In this document: piece by piece, positions 37,350-47,637 of the stretch
Layout: every line of letters begins with the position of its first letter
How positions within the stretch are numbered: position 1 is the first letter of the stretch
Source of the DNA: Chitinophagales bacterium
Lineage (GTDB): Bacteria; Bacteroidota; Bacteroidia; Chitinophagales; Saprospiraceae
Assembly: GCA_026928325.1 (NCBI GenBank)
Contig: JAIXKS010000032.1
Location: 1-64,000, forward strand
DNA length: 64,000 nucleotides
Reading direction: 5' to 3'
Position numbers and translations under genes: made by a program
The notes under the pieces: generated by a model
What the model was told of the DNA's origin: nothing
The model's input: the letters and a program-made list of their open reading frames with translations, nothing else
Database searches by the model: none

Positions 37350-38981
37350 TTATGGCAACATCATGAATAACATCTGTGCAAACAAGATTTTTAATATTAA
37401 AGCGATGGGATACATGAAAGAATATCCGATTATCGGCACTCGGTTTTTAGTGATTCCTGAAGAAAATTCTAATATAGCGGGTTGATTAGCTATGAACCCT
37501 AACAACAGCGAATATGGAATCTTAATGATTCGATAACCAATCCATAGAGATAAAGCCGTTGTCACCATGGTAAGGAAAGTACCTGCAGTAAATATCTTTA
37601 TCCATAAGCCATCGCCCATGTTTTCGATTAGAGTAGCGCCAGATTTCAAGCCTATGACGGCTAGCAATAATGATAAGCCTAACTGATTTAGGGTTATATT
37701 GGAAGAATATGGAATTGACCAAACGAGATTACCTGTTCGGCGCAATGCACCTAAAATAAGACCCATAACTAATGGACCTCCAGCATACCCAAGTTTAAAA
37801 ACTAAACCACCAAAAAGATTAAATTCGACCATACCCAATAAAATCCCCATAGTTATGCCCAAGCCAAAAGAGAATAAATCGATCTTACTCGAAGTATGAT
37901 AACTATCTCCAAAATACTTCTGAAGCTTACCGACATCTTCTCTCTTGACGACAAAACGTATGCGGTCACCCATTTCTAAAACAGTATCTGGTTGCGCTAC
38001 CATGTCGGTATCTCCACGTCGGATTCTAGTGATGATAGCTCTAAACTTTTTTCTTACTTTGAGAGAAGCCAACGTACGCCCTACGACTTTCGGGTTTGAA
38101 ACGAAAATGCGCATGATGTCATAATCCTTCCGATTATGCGAAATACTGACGGGCACTTCCTTACCTAAAACCTTTTCAACAGATTTTAATTCTTCCATTG
38201 TGCCTACGACCATAATTTTATCACCGACTTCAAGTCGGATATCGTCATTGGACAAAATCATACCATGTTTCATACTATCCATTCGGCCAAATACGATATT
38301 CCAATTATTCTCTTCGATCAGTTGGCTGAGACTTTTCTCATTAAGATTAGGATTTGAAATGGCAATGGTTTTACTACCTATATTATCATCAACGGGATAG
38401 TCCTTTCGAAGCAATACCTTCTCCTTTTCGTAGTCAATTTTAAATATATTTTCCATAACTTTGATGACAATCATCACCCCCAAGACACCCATCGGATATG
38501 AAAACGTATAACCAACGACCACGTTAGAAACCACCTCGGGAGGATAATAGCCTGCTCGTCCTATCATGTCAATCACCGAGGCTAAAGCAGTTGTATTGGT
38601 TGAAGATCCCGTGTACATTCCGGTTATGGTCGCTTTATCAAAATCCATCAGATAGAATAAGACGACCGACATGGATGCAGATATTGTCAACATAAGTATG
38701 ACAAAAGAGAAATCACGCCAACCATTTTTATAAAAAGATTCAAAAAATGCCGGGCCGGAACTTATAGCAATGGTATAAACATAAAACACCATCCCTAATT
38801 GGAAAATTATCTCAGGAAGGTCAAACTCCGGATTCCAAGCGCCGAATAATAAACCAACAAACAAAACTGCTGCTGTACCCAATCCTGTATTCTTAATCCT
38901 AATATTTCCGACCAAATAGCCTAGGGCTATAATCAGAAATAAAAGCATGAGATGATTTTGACTTAAGTATGCAGACATCAT
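37350..38981 (-). CDS. AspT/YidE/YbjL-type transporter with two RCK_C domains
   Basis: 543 residues. About five to six N-terminal helices (~10-185), two TrkA_C/RCK_C regulatory domains in the middle (~205-360; NPNLNEKSLSQLIEENNWNIVFGRM and VSNPKVVGRTLASLKVRKKFRAI), then a second set of helices repeating the AspT duplication motif (ILGALRRTGNLVWSIPYSSNITLNQLGLSLLLAVIGLKSG). Members exchange carboxylates or amino acids across the inner membrane; the substrate cannot be read from sequence. Confidence 0.9.
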   Translation of the reverse strand: MMSAYLSQNHLMLLFLIIALGYLVGNIRIKNTGLGTAAVLFVGLLFGAWNPEFDLPEIIFQLGMVFYVYTIAISSGPAFFESFYKNGWRDFSFVILMLTISASMSVVLFYLMDFDKATITGMYTGSSTNTTALASVIDMIGRAGYYPPEVVSNVVVGYTFSYPMGVLGVMIVIKVMENIFKIDYEKEKVLLRKDYPVDDNIGSKTIAISNPNLNEKSLSQLIEENNWNIVFGRMDSMKHGMILSNDDIRLEVGDKIMVVGTMEELKSVEKVLGKEVPVSISHNRKDYDIMRIFVSNPKVVGRTLASLKVRKKFRAIITRIRRGDTDMVAQPDTVLEMGDRIRFVVKREDVGKLQKYFGDSYHTSSKIDLFSFGLGITMGILLGMVEFNLFGGLVFKLGYAGGPLVMGLILGALRRTGNLVWSIPYSSNITLNQLGLSLLLAVIGLKSGATLIENMGDGLWIKIFTAGTFLTMVTTALSLWIGYRIIKIPYSLLLGFIANQPAILEFSSGITKNRVPIIGYSFMYPIALILKILFAQMLFMMLP

Positions 38982-39042
38982 CGTTAAGAAAGATTAATAA
39001 GCAAAAAACATTGCCGAAGGTTATGTTTTAATACGGACTCCA

Positions 39043-39561
39043 TTAGATCAGCCAAATTTCTACAGCACCACCCTGATTTTTTGTAAAAGTAAACCGCACT
39101 TGAGAAAACCCACCCAATTGATGCGTAATCGCTTCTTTCAATACGCCCTGTCCTTTCCCATGAATGATGGTAATTTGCGGATAATTGAGGCGAATTGCTT
39201 CTTTTATAAACTTTTCGCTTTCCGCTAACTGGAATTCCAGTATTCGCTGTGGCAATTCATTGACCATATGCGGCGCTAACTTATCTATATGCAAATCAAG
39301 GAGATTATTCAATTTAATCTTTAGAGGTGTTTTTTGCTTCTGTTCCTTTTGTTTTTCTTCTTCTAAAAAATGGTCTATATCAAACTCGTATGGCTTTTCA
39401 TCCTCTAATTTTTCAAGATTATTGGCCGTTGCCAAGAATACCTTTTCTTGAACCGCTATTCTGGCCTTACCTTCCTTATTGAGACCTTCAAACTTCCCTA
39501 CTCTACCTGATGATATGATTTTAACGGTATCTCCGATCCACAATAATTTCAAATCGACCAT
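39043..39561 (-). CDS. Smr-domain protein
   Basis: 172 residues. The C-terminal ~80 residues are a Smr domain: LDLHIDKLAPHM (~88-99), ILEFQLAESEKFI, IHGKGQGVLKEAI (the HGKG nuclease/RNA-binding motif) and the end VEIWLI. The N-terminal part (GDTVKIISSGRVGKFEGLNKEGKARI) is a KOW-like small beta-domain resembling the end of MutS2. Stand-alone Smr proteins cleave or bind nucleic acid. It begins 4 nt after the stop of the HhH-barrel gene, so the two are co-transcribed. Confidence 0.88.
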   Translation of the reverse strand: MVDLKLLWIGDTVKIISSGRVGKFEGLNKEGKARIAVQEKVFLATANNLEKLEDEKPYEFDIDHFLEEEKQKEQKQKTPLKIKLNNLLDLHIDKLAPHMVNELPQRILEFQLAESEKFIKEAIRLNYPQITIIHGKGQGVLKEAITHQLGGFSQVRFTFTKNQGGAVEIWLI

Positions 39562-39565
39562 GACC

Positions 39566-41626
39566 TTAAAATTTGATTTTCAATTGTGTTTTGATTTCTG
39601 TCATCGTATTACCATTGATTTGGTTGTTTCCAGAACTTATCACGTCAATATTATCGTAATACGTACGACCGAGTCTCAATTCCCAAGTATAGTTTCTCCC
39701 GATTCTATATCGGGCATTGACATAAAACCTAGTACCTCTATTTTGAAAGAATGGGATATAAAACTCATATAGAAGATCATTTTCATAGGCATAAATCCGA
39801 GCATCAAAACTATTGATATCAAAGATAGCATACCTTGCGGTAAATGAAATCGGCTTAGCAATTGGCTTATATATCACATCTTGGTAAAGCAACATACCTT
39901 TTGTAGATTTTGCATGGGTATGCCAAGAGAACTCAACGCGGTCTTTAATCTCCCACTCCTTATTTATCTTATAGGATAAATGCAAACGCAATCGCTGTAA
40001 AGATTGAATCTCAGGATAATCCACAGGGTTTTCCGTTCTCAAATTCAATTGTTTCTGTTCATACTTATATTGTGCGTAAAACTCTAACTTTCTTCGGATT
40101 GTATATAAAAACTTAAACAAGAACTCCTTCCCTTCTGTAGGTCCATTTCTTCTGTAAGAAGCCCAAGGATGTTGCCAAAAATCAGCATATCCGCTTAATG
40201 TAATTCTTCGCATTGGCTTAACCTCTAATCCAATATAGAAACCTTTTTCATTAATTGGAAGGCTCGACTCTCCAAATGCATTTCCATCAATCACCTGGTA
40301 GTCCGAGGCAAAATTGCGATATACAGCAGATAAATCAACTTTAGGATCCAAGCCAACCAACACACCGTGCAAATGAGCCATACCACCATTGTCACTCAAA
40401 GCAGTTTCACCAAAAAAAGTCATATTCTGAAGTCGCCAACTATAATCTAAGCTGGTATTTAACAATTGATTTCCGCCGAACAAGTATCTTTTATACAAGG
40501 CTTCATCCCGAATCAGATCGATATCAAATCCAGTGTAAAGTCCGTTCAGACTCACATTAAAGTTTCTAATTTTATATTGTAATTTACCTCCGAAATTCGT
40601 TTGATGAATCGAATTTTTATTTTCAATTTCGCTTTTTGTTCGGTGATATCCGTCCGTGCGAATATTGCCAAAACTATCAAAGTCCGTATTCAAAACGGTA
40701 TCTCGAGCGACAACAGCATCTGCTGGTTTATAGGATGCAAAAGCCGTCATTTGTAGAGATTTTGCAAGGTTTATGGTAGCACCACCTCCTCTAAAAAAAT
40801 TTACTTCATTTACCGAACTATAGGGACGCAATGCACGACCTCCCTTTTTGACATTCATCACATAAGAGGATTTGCCCGTAGAAAAGTCATTGTACAATAT
40901 CAATCCCTGTCCCATACTCACCGCAAAGTCTCCTAAGGATACGACGCTAAACCGTTTATTAATGTCTTTGGCATAAACAAAGAAAGAATAAAAGTCAAAT
41001 CCATACTTTGACCCTTCTCCAAACAGCTTTTCACCTGGATCCTTTTCAGCTGTAAAGCCCGCTTTAAAAGATTGCCCGTATTCATATCGATATCTCAAAT
41101 ACAGATGGTTAGGATCACCGGCAAATGGACTAATGCCATCATCATTTTTAATGTACCCTTTGCGTTGTTCGACGATGCGTTTGGCTTTGATATATAGTTG
41201 AGAATTACCTTTTGTCAAGGCATCCTTAAAATTCAAATTAAAATCAGAAGGTGCAAGGTCACACTTCAAAAACGGTGTCACATTTTGTATCGTAGCCAAA
41301 TCCCATGAGGGAATCGCTTGTAATTCATAAATGCTTAAAAAAGTCCCATATTGGTTCCGATGTTGGATAAAATCGCTTATTTGCAATTCATTTAATAAAA
41401 ATATCTCTCGTAAATCATATTCTGAAGCTACATTAATATTCAACGGATGCTCAAAAAAGTAATTGAGGTTTTCGAAAATCGTATTAAAATCAAAGTTTTC
41501 TGCATCTGTTGATTCTAGATATTCTTCTATGATATTCGCAATCAAATTATTAGTTTGGAGTTCTTGCCCCTTTACCGACCAAGAACCCATTAGCATACAA
41601 ACCAATAACCATAAATATCTTTTCAA
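39566..41626 (-). CDS. HhH-domain plus outer-membrane beta-barrel protein
   Basis: 686 residues. Signal peptide at 1-20 (…GSWSVKGQ). Residues ~55-125 resemble ComEA-like helix-hairpin-helix segments (LNINVASEYDLREIFLLNELQISDFIQHRNQYGTF, then LSIYELQAIPSW). The rest is a long barrel of alternating strands (YRYEYGQSFKAGFTAEKD … ELRLGRTYYDNIDVIS … IKTQLKIKF, ending in Phe). This unusual combination recurs in Bacteroidota; a DNA-binding periplasmic turn attached to a pore is suggestive of DNA transport, but no function is established that I know of. Confidence 0.82.
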   Translation of the reverse strand: MKRYLWLLVCMLMGSWSVKGQELQTNNLIANIIEEYLESTDAENFDFNTIFENLNYFFEHPLNINVASEYDLREIFLLNELQISDFIQHRNQYGTFLSIYELQAIPSWDLATIQNVTPFLKCDLAPSDFNLNFKDALTKGNSQLYIKAKRIVEQRKGYIKNDDGISPFAGDPNHLYLRYRYEYGQSFKAGFTAEKDPGEKLFGEGSKYGFDFYSFFVYAKDINKRFSVVSLGDFAVSMGQGLILYNDFSTGKSSYVMNVKKGGRALRPYSSVNEVNFFRGGGATINLAKSLQMTAFASYKPADAVVARDTVLNTDFDSFGNIRTDGYHRTKSEIENKNSIHQTNFGGKLQYKIRNFNVSLNGLYTGFDIDLIRDEALYKRYLFGGNQLLNTSLDYSWRLQNMTFFGETALSDNGGMAHLHGVLVGLDPKVDLSAVYRNFASDYQVIDGNAFGESSLPINEKGFYIGLEVKPMRRITLSGYADFWQHPWASYRRNGPTEGKEFLFKFLYTIRRKLEFYAQYKYEQKQLNLRTENPVDYPEIQSLQRLRLHLSYKINKEWEIKDRVEFSWHTHAKSTKGMLLYQDVIYKPIAKPISFTARYAIFDINSFDARIYAYENDLLYEFYIPFFQNRGTRFYVNARYRIGRNYTWELRLGRTYYDNIDVISSGNNQINGNTMTEIKTQLKIKF

Positions 41627-41705
41627 AACAATCGCTTTGAGGGTAAAGATAACAATATTATCAAATCCTAATAATAGTCAACGCCAAGAATTTTAAACAA
41701 GCTTA

Positions 41706-43223
41706 TTAAAACAAGTATTTTTTTCTTCGGATCCGATTAAAAGCAGCACCTAAAGTGCGGACAATATCTCCAGCAATAAGGCTTTCTACACTTTGTTGCT
41801 TTAGAGCAAGATTTCCCGCTAAGCCATGCAAATAAACACCTAGAATAGCAGCATGGTTTGGTTTTAACCCTTGAGCCATCAGCCCAGTAATCACGCCGGT
41901 CAAAACATCTCCAGATCCGGCAGTCGCCATTCCAGGATTACCTGTAGAGTTGATATATTGTTCACCTTCCGGTGTAATGATCCTAGAATAAGCGCCTTTT
42001 AGCACCAAAATCCATTGATATTTTTTAGCAATTTCTATTGCCCGAGAAATCATCTCAACTTCGGTATCGACAGCACCGAAAAGCCGTTGAAACTCTTTAA
42101 AATGTGGTGTCAGAATACTTCCAGCCGGAAGATCTAAAAGTAACTCAGGGTTCATTGCCAATATATTGAGGCCATCGGCGTCAATAACCATGGGCTTTTC
42201 AACAGATTTCAATAAGGTCTTGACCGAAGCAACGGTTTTATCATGGGTACCTAATCCCGGCCCTAAGCCTATAGAAAACGATGACAAGTTTTTTATAGAT
42301 CCGTTAAAACAGGTATATCCCTTACTTAAGACCATCGCTTCCGGGATGGTCTCATGGATGATTTCACGGCCGCATTCAGGTACTGTTGTGGTCACAAGTC
42401 CCGCTCCCGACCGAAGACATCCCAAGGTAGCCAAAATTGCGGCTCCTATCTTGCCTTCGCTACCTGCGATAATCAATGCATGCCCATAATTTCCTTTGTG
42501 TGTATGCCTTCCTCGAGGTTGATGGATTTTGCGAATGAGTTTTTTATCAATCCAATATGCAGCAGCTTCTATTGTCTCATAATAAGCAGCGGACAAACCA
42601 ATATCTACAACCTTCCAAAAAGGGCAATACATATCATTTTCGCGAAGAAAAAAACTTAATTTAGGCAATTGAAATGTAATAACAGCATTACTGCGAATAG
42701 CTGTTCCCATAGCTACGCCTTCTGTCGGCAAACCAGATGGCATATCGACAGAAATGATGCGATTAGGCAAGGTGTTGATATAATCAATCCATGACGCCAG
42801 CATGCCTATGACCGGTTTATTGACGCCAGTGCCGAGAATTGCATCAATAATAATACTATTTTTAGATATCTCTGGAAAAGTATCCGTGTAGAAAGTTACG
42901 GGAACATCATCTAATTTATAAAGTCGCTTTAAATTTATATCAAAGTCCTCAGAGGCCGTTGGCATAAAATCTAAGATATGAACATGGACATCTAGAAACA
43001 AGGCTCTACATATCCTCGCTATAGCCAAGCCATCTCCTCCATTATTTCCTTTTCCACAGATGATATCCAGCTGTTCAGGACGATCTTGCGTTAAAGCTAT
43101 AAACTCATCTACAAATGCTTGGGATGCTCGTTCCATCAAATCAATGGAGGCAATCCGCTCCTCTTCTATCGTAAATTGATCCCACTTTTTAAATTCGTTT
43201 CCGGATATAAGTTTCATATACAT
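41706..43223 (-). CDS. nnr: Bifunctional NAD(P)H-hydrate epimerase / ADP-dependent dehydratase
   Basis: 505 residues, full length. The N-terminal epimerase domain (~1-215) has QLDIICGKGNNGGDGLAIAR and DAILGTGVNKPV; the C-terminal ribokinase-like dehydratase (~225-505) has GHALIIAGSEGKIGAAILA, FSIGLGPGLGTHDKT, DADGLNILA, and the catalytic NPGMATAGSGDVLTGVI. It repairs hydrated NAD(P)H. The start could also be the Met at 43217 (MKLISGNEF), which fits the family N-terminus slightly better. Confidence 0.95.
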   Translation of the reverse strand: MYMKLISGNEFKKWDQFTIEEERIASIDLMERASQAFVDEFIALTQDRPEQLDIICGKGNNGGDGLAIARICRALFLDVHVHILDFMPTASEDFDINLKRLYKLDDVPVTFYTDTFPEISKNSIIIDAILGTGVNKPVIGMLASWIDYINTLPNRIISVDMPSGLPTEGVAMGTAIRSNAVITFQLPKLSFFLRENDMYCPFWKVVDIGLSAAYYETIEAAAYWIDKKLIRKIHQPRGRHTHKGNYGHALIIAGSEGKIGAAILATLGCLRSGAGLVTTTVPECGREIIHETIPEAMVLSKGYTCFNGSIKNLSSFSIGLGPGLGTHDKTVASVKTLLKSVEKPMVIDADGLNILAMNPELLLDLPAGSILTPHFKEFQRLFGAVDTEVEMISRAIEIAKKYQWILVLKGAYSRIITPEGEQYINSTGNPGMATAGSGDVLTGVITGLMAQGLKPNHAAILGVYLHGLAGNLALKQQSVESLIAGDIVRTLGAAFNRIRRKKYLF

Positions 43224-43465
43224 ACGAGATTGGATGCAAGATAGAAAAAATCAGATATACCTGCTCTAATTCTTAACATATTTAATCCCTATTTATACAT
43301 TTATTTTCATCATAGGCGTCAATAGAAGGAAAATGCCTGAAGTATTCATGGTCAAACATCCAATTAATGTGCATCCAAATACAAGATAGTTGCGTACAAT
43401 TTAAACGCATACATTTCCTAAAAGGGAAGATCTACGTGGTCTTTATCTCGGTAAATTTCGGACTA

Positions 43466-44911
43466 TTAAACTTCCATAAAACCTACTGGCATATTACCAG
43501 ACATCGGATTATAGAAATTTCCGATATTAGGAAATAATAGAACTAATTCAGACGCAGGAACACCATACCATAAGGCCAACTCCGCAAAATACTCGTCAGT
43601 AGAGACTGAAGGTAGCAAAACTCCACCACCGACATCTAATGGATTTGTGTCTGAATTTAGATTGTAATTGGTCAAGGCTAAAGATGGAAATCTTCCATAA
43701 ATATTTTGACCTTTTACTGCATTACCCATTACGAAAACATTAGCACCCCAAGCGTGGTCTGTGCCATTACCATTAGAGGACAACGTTCTAGAAAACTCAG
43801 ACAGTGAGAAGGTGGTGACTTTATCATGTACGCCTAGCTGAACCAATGCGTTATAAAACTTACCTAACGCTGTATCAACGATAGATAACAATGCCTCTTG
43901 ATTGGCGATCAATTCATCGTGCATATCCCAACCGCCTATTTCCACAAAAAATATTTGGCGTTTGACATCAAGTTTATCCCTTCCAGCTATTGTTTTAGCA
44001 ACCATCTCGAGGCTCCTCGAAAAATAGTGATCACTTGTAAAAGGATCTGAAAATTCTGGTGCATTATCTAATACATCCGCCAGCATTTCATTGCCATCTA
44101 TGCCTTTTTTAATGGTTTTAAGGTAGGTGCTTTTAAAAATATCCTCTTGGCTTGACGAGACCATATCGTCGATAGCTTTGCGTCTCAATCGATCATAAAA
44201 CCAGCCATCATCATGATATCCATTAATACCGACACTACCATTATAAGGATCTATTGAATATTCTACCGTATTTTCGCCACTTTGAAAGATGTTACTACCC
44301 GCGACAGAAATATTCATCGAGATTGTATCATTATTATTGGCTGAAATCATTAGGTCTGCAATTTTTCCGCCCCAACCAATTGAAGATCTTTCATTTGGAA
44401 CACCGGTCTGCCATTGTTGTTGTTGGTCAGAGTGCGAATAAAGTCCCAAAGGTGCCGAAACTAAGCCATCATAATATTCGATTTTATTCATTGGTCTGAC
44501 CAACGTTCCTACATTCGAAACAAAGCCTAAATTGCCCGAATTAAAAAGTGCTTGCATATTGACCATAGAAGGATGAAAACCAAATTCACGACCTTCCGAG
44601 TCTTGATTGATCGGATAAATCGGCCTCAATTCATTTCGATTTAATGCAAGATTAGATCTCGACAACGCATATTCCGAATACGCAGCGCCACTTCTAGGTA
44701 CCAGCATATTAAAAGAATCAATTCCTCCCGAAAACATAATACAAACTAACGCCTTATAATCCTCAGGTCCTGCTAAAATCGATGAATTAAATGCTGCTGC
44801 GGCATTTAGCGTTTTAAGGTTTAGCAAGGTCGAAAACATCGTCGTTGCACCAATAGCCGCACAACTTGCTTGTCCTAAAAATGCCCGTCTGGAAATTTTA
44901 TGTCGTTCCAT
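43466..44911 (-). CDS. DUF1501 family protein with Tat-type signal
   Basis: 481 residues. The N-terminus MERHKISRRAFLGQASCAAIG has the SRRxFLG twin-arginine motif. The body is DUF1501, an alkaline-phosphatase-superfamily-like fold: LVCIMFSGGIDSFNMLVPRSG (~50-70), QIFFVEIGGWDMHDEL, FSLSEFSRTLSSNGNGTDHAWG. Biochemical role is unknown. It lies 32 nt downstream of a DUF1800 gene, its standard genomic partner. Confidence 0.92.
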   Translation of the reverse strand: MERHKISRRAFLGQASCAAIGATTMFSTLLNLKTLNAAAAFNSSILAGPEDYKALVCIMFSGGIDSFNMLVPRSGAAYSEYALSRSNLALNRNELRPIYPINQDSEGREFGFHPSMVNMQALFNSGNLGFVSNVGTLVRPMNKIEYYDGLVSAPLGLYSHSDQQQQWQTGVPNERSSIGWGGKIADLMISANNNDTISMNISVAGSNIFQSGENTVEYSIDPYNGSVGINGYHDDGWFYDRLRRKAIDDMVSSSQEDIFKSTYLKTIKKGIDGNEMLADVLDNAPEFSDPFTSDHYFSRSLEMVAKTIAGRDKLDVKRQIFFVEIGGWDMHDELIANQEALLSIVDTALGKFYNALVQLGVHDKVTTFSLSEFSRTLSSNGNGTDHAWGANVFVMGNAVKGQNIYGRFPSLALTNYNLNSDTNPLDVGGGVLLPSVSTDEYFAELALWYGVPASELVLLFPNIGNFYNPMSGNMPVGFMEV

Positions 44912-44943
44912 ATTTTTTTTATTTTATAATATCACTTGAATAT

Positions 44944-46809
44944 TTATTTAACGCAGGTATAGTCCGGCGAAATCATCATTAAAAAGAGTGCTAACCTCAC
45001 TCGATAATGTTTGTACATTGAATCTGAATTGTAATATATCGGGTCGATTGCATCATGGATGATTTTTTTGGTTTCTTCGGTCAATTGACCATGCATAAAT
45101 ATCAAATCTAATTCATTAATTAAGGATTCAGGATCAATACAAATATTTTCTAGGTTTTCTAGGTCTAGATATACATTATCCGGATTATCAGGCCATTGAC
45201 CTTCCCAACTTGAGAGTAAGCTTCCATAGATGCCGTAATGGATTAGGTTTATATAATTAATAGCCGTAGAAGTATTGTGAAGTTTAAACTCCGGAGCTAC
45301 CAAATCTGCACTCGTTATCTCGCCGGCGGGTTGATAATCAGGAAGGTAAAAATTAAATACGGATGGTGATGCCAATACATGTTGCTTAACCGCTTGATAA
45401 AGATAATAACCCGTGTACCAATACCGATCTTGATCCGCATTCTTTGGCAAAGCTCTACACATGTGCACGTATCTAAGGAAAGGCTCTCTCAATTTACCAG
45501 GTGCACCCTCAAAGTAACCATTTGCATTCCACGCTTCATTGTCTAAAAGAATAGCCTTCATTACCGCCTCCATATCGCCGCGAACGCCATGTCCGTTATC
45601 ATTAAAGGCACGAGCTACTCTTGCTACATATTCAGGTGATGGATTTGATTTTACCATCCTTTGAATCAATCGATAGGCTATAAATGGGCCTGTATTCGGG
45701 TGGTTAAATAAAAAATCAATTGCTGCTTCGATTTCTGCCATACCATCACCAGGAATGTCAATAATGCTACCATCCGGCATGACCTTAGGGCCTTGCTCGT
45801 GATTATCTTCCGACATAATCAATGGTTTAGTACCATCTACATAATATATTTCTAAACCAAATCGCGATCTTTTAGGCCACCAACAGCAAACATCGTTGAG
45901 TTCATCACAATAAGAAGGATTATTATCACTATAACAAGTACACTCCGGAGGCAAAGGCACTCCAGGACATGGAAGCACAACGCCGTATAAACCGGTAAAG
46001 ATTTTAGCCATTTCCTTGATATCCTTATTATCATAAGTAGGTATCGGATTGCCATTGGCATCAAGTTTTCTAGTTCCGTCTATATTGAGTTGAAATAGTC
46101 CTATAGAAAATAGTTGCATCACCTCGCGTGCAAAATTTTCGTCAGGTCTAATATTTCTAATGGTATCTGTTTTATGATTATTAAGGTGACTCAAATAGTA
46201 ACCCATCGCCGGATGTTTGGCCACATCTAGCAAAATATCTCGATAATTGCCGAAGGCTCGGTTAACAAATATATCATAGTATGAAGCAAGTGCGTCTCCC
46301 TTTCCATCCAAATCAGAATTAATGGATACAACTAAGATCTGACTCAAAGCATAAGCTACCTTCTGACGCAATAAATCCTTATTAGTCATATTTGTTTGCC
46401 ACCAAGCGTAATTAAAGTGTAGATAATAAGGACCATAAGCATCGGGATCCGTAGCTCGGATTTCATCAAAGATTTGATTCATTTGTGGTAAGATCAAAGA
46501 TGGTTTTTGTTTAAATTGATCCTCAATCCAATCCACAAAACCCAATTGAACCAACCTTTCTATTTCACTGCGGTCTGCGCCGAACGTAGCTTGACTTAAA
46601 AATCTAGATGCTGCCATATATTCGGCATTAAGACCAGAACCGTCTATTGTATTCTCGGGAATAGTACCCTTAACACTACTACTTGCAGTCACTTTGATGC
46701 CCTGATGATGTCCGGCTCCTATATAATCATGATAGGGTTGACCAAAAACAAAGCTAGATATCGCGACAAAAAAGACACATGCAATATTGGTGATAAAATT
46801 CGTTTTCAT
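44944..46809 (-). CDS. DUF1800 family exported protein
   Basis: 621 residues with a signal peptide (…SSFVFGQ). DUF1800 hallmarks: ASRFLSQATFGADRSEIERL (~67-86), LRQKVAYALSQILVVS, NFAREVMQLFSIGLFQLN, IKEMAKIFTGL, FIAYRLIQRMVKSNPSPEYVARVARAFNDNG, and LREPFLRYVHMCRAL. An insert near 280-310 carries seven Cys residues (CPGVPLPPECTC … CDELNDVCCW). Function is unknown; it is always found with DUF1501 proteins. It forms an operon with the genes on either side. Confidence 0.92.
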   Translation of the reverse strand: MKTNFITNIACVFFVAISSFVFGQPYHDYIGAGHHQGIKVTASSSVKGTIPENTIDGSGLNAEYMAASRFLSQATFGADRSEIERLVQLGFVDWIEDQFKQKPSLILPQMNQIFDEIRATDPDAYGPYYLHFNYAWWQTNMTNKDLLRQKVAYALSQILVVSINSDLDGKGDALASYYDIFVNRAFGNYRDILLDVAKHPAMGYYLSHLNNHKTDTIRNIRPDENFAREVMQLFSIGLFQLNIDGTRKLDANGNPIPTYDNKDIKEMAKIFTGLYGVVLPCPGVPLPPECTCYSDNNPSYCDELNDVCCWWPKRSRFGLEIYYVDGTKPLIMSEDNHEQGPKVMPDGSIIDIPGDGMAEIEAAIDFLFNHPNTGPFIAYRLIQRMVKSNPSPEYVARVARAFNDNGHGVRGDMEAVMKAILLDNEAWNANGYFEGAPGKLREPFLRYVHMCRALPKNADQDRYWYTGYYLYQAVKQHVLASPSVFNFYLPDYQPAGEITSADLVAPEFKLHNTSTAINYINLIHYGIYGSLLSSWEGQWPDNPDNVYLDLENLENICIDPESLINELDLIFMHGQLTEETKKIIHDAIDPIYYNSDSMYKHYRVRLALFLMMISPDYTCVK

Positions 46810-46827
46810 GATAACACTAACTTTTGA

Positions 46828-47637
46828 TTATTTAATGACTTCTAATTTGGTACTATTTGTTCTATGCTGCTGAATAACATTTAAGAAATACAGCCCTGAC
46901 GGATAATTTCCCACCTGAATTTCAAGGATATCCGTTCCGCCAGTGATCGTAATTGGCTTCCAATCAACCTGTTGTCCGAGTATATCTACGATTTGAATGA
47001 CAGCTTCTCCAGCAGAAAAATCCTTGAGATATAATTTAGTTTTTTCTCTAGCAGGATTGGGATAAACACTTAACCTCGTCGCTGCGTAGATATCGTCTGT
47101 TTGAGTAATGATCGGCTCTGCTTCAATCTTGATCTCTCCCAATCCATAACAATTACCGCCATGATTACTCAACCCGGTTATTAACACATAACGTGCAGCA
47201 ACATAAAAGTAATCAGGGACAATTTCACCTGTATAAATAGAAGACCCGGATGCCTTAGGAACAAAATAGTGGGTCAATTCCTCCCATGTTTTACCATCAT
47301 CCGAAACATCAATGACGATCTCATGCATGCCATCTTCAAGTTTGCCTAGCAATGCTCTCCTACTCCAAGCTTCATTATTGTAACTATTTATACGCTCAGG
47401 TGTATTGAAATTCCAAATGAAGAAATTCTTAATTTCATAATTTTGCCCGAGATCATACATAATCCAATGGGAAATACCTCTATCTTGATTGGGATTTGCA
47501 GATGGCTCGCAAGACAACCAACCATCACTTAGATTTGTCGAATGTCTATCCGGATAAGGGATACTCTGACTATACAAGCCATTACTCTTACATAATCCTA
47601 AAAACCCAACTACACAAATGAGAATAAATCTTGCCAT
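46828..47637 (-). CDS. T9SS protein with discoidin-like domain
   Basis: 269 residues. Signal peptide at 1-23. Residues ~30-175 resemble a galactose-binding (F5/8 type C) fold: DGWLSCEPSANPNQDRGISHWIMYDLGQNYEIKNFFIWNF and EIVIDVSDDGKTWEELTHY … YVLITGLSNHGG. The C-terminal ~80 residues are a T9SS type A domain (LSVYPNPAREKTKLYL … SGLYFLNVIQ). It is the first gene of an operon with DUF1800 (18-nt gap) and DUF1501, so the three probably work together at the surface. Confidence 0.85.
   Translation of the reverse strand: MARFILICVVGFLGLCKSNGLYSQSIPYPDRHSTNLSDGWLSCEPSANPNQDRGISHWIMYDLGQNYEIKNFFIWNFNTPERINSYNNEAWSRRALLGKLEDGMHEIVIDVSDDGKTWEELTHYFVPKASGSSIYTGEIVPDYFYVAARYVLITGLSNHGGNCYGLGEIKIEAEPIITQTDDIYAATRLSVYPNPAREKTKLYLKDFSAGEAVIQIVDILGQQVDWKPITITGGTDILEIQVGNYPSGLYFLNVIQQHRTNSTKLEVIK

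Noticed and set aside
43333..43389. 18-codon frame between nnr and the DUF1501 gene
   Set aside because: Too short, no conserved feature and no regulatory structure around it.
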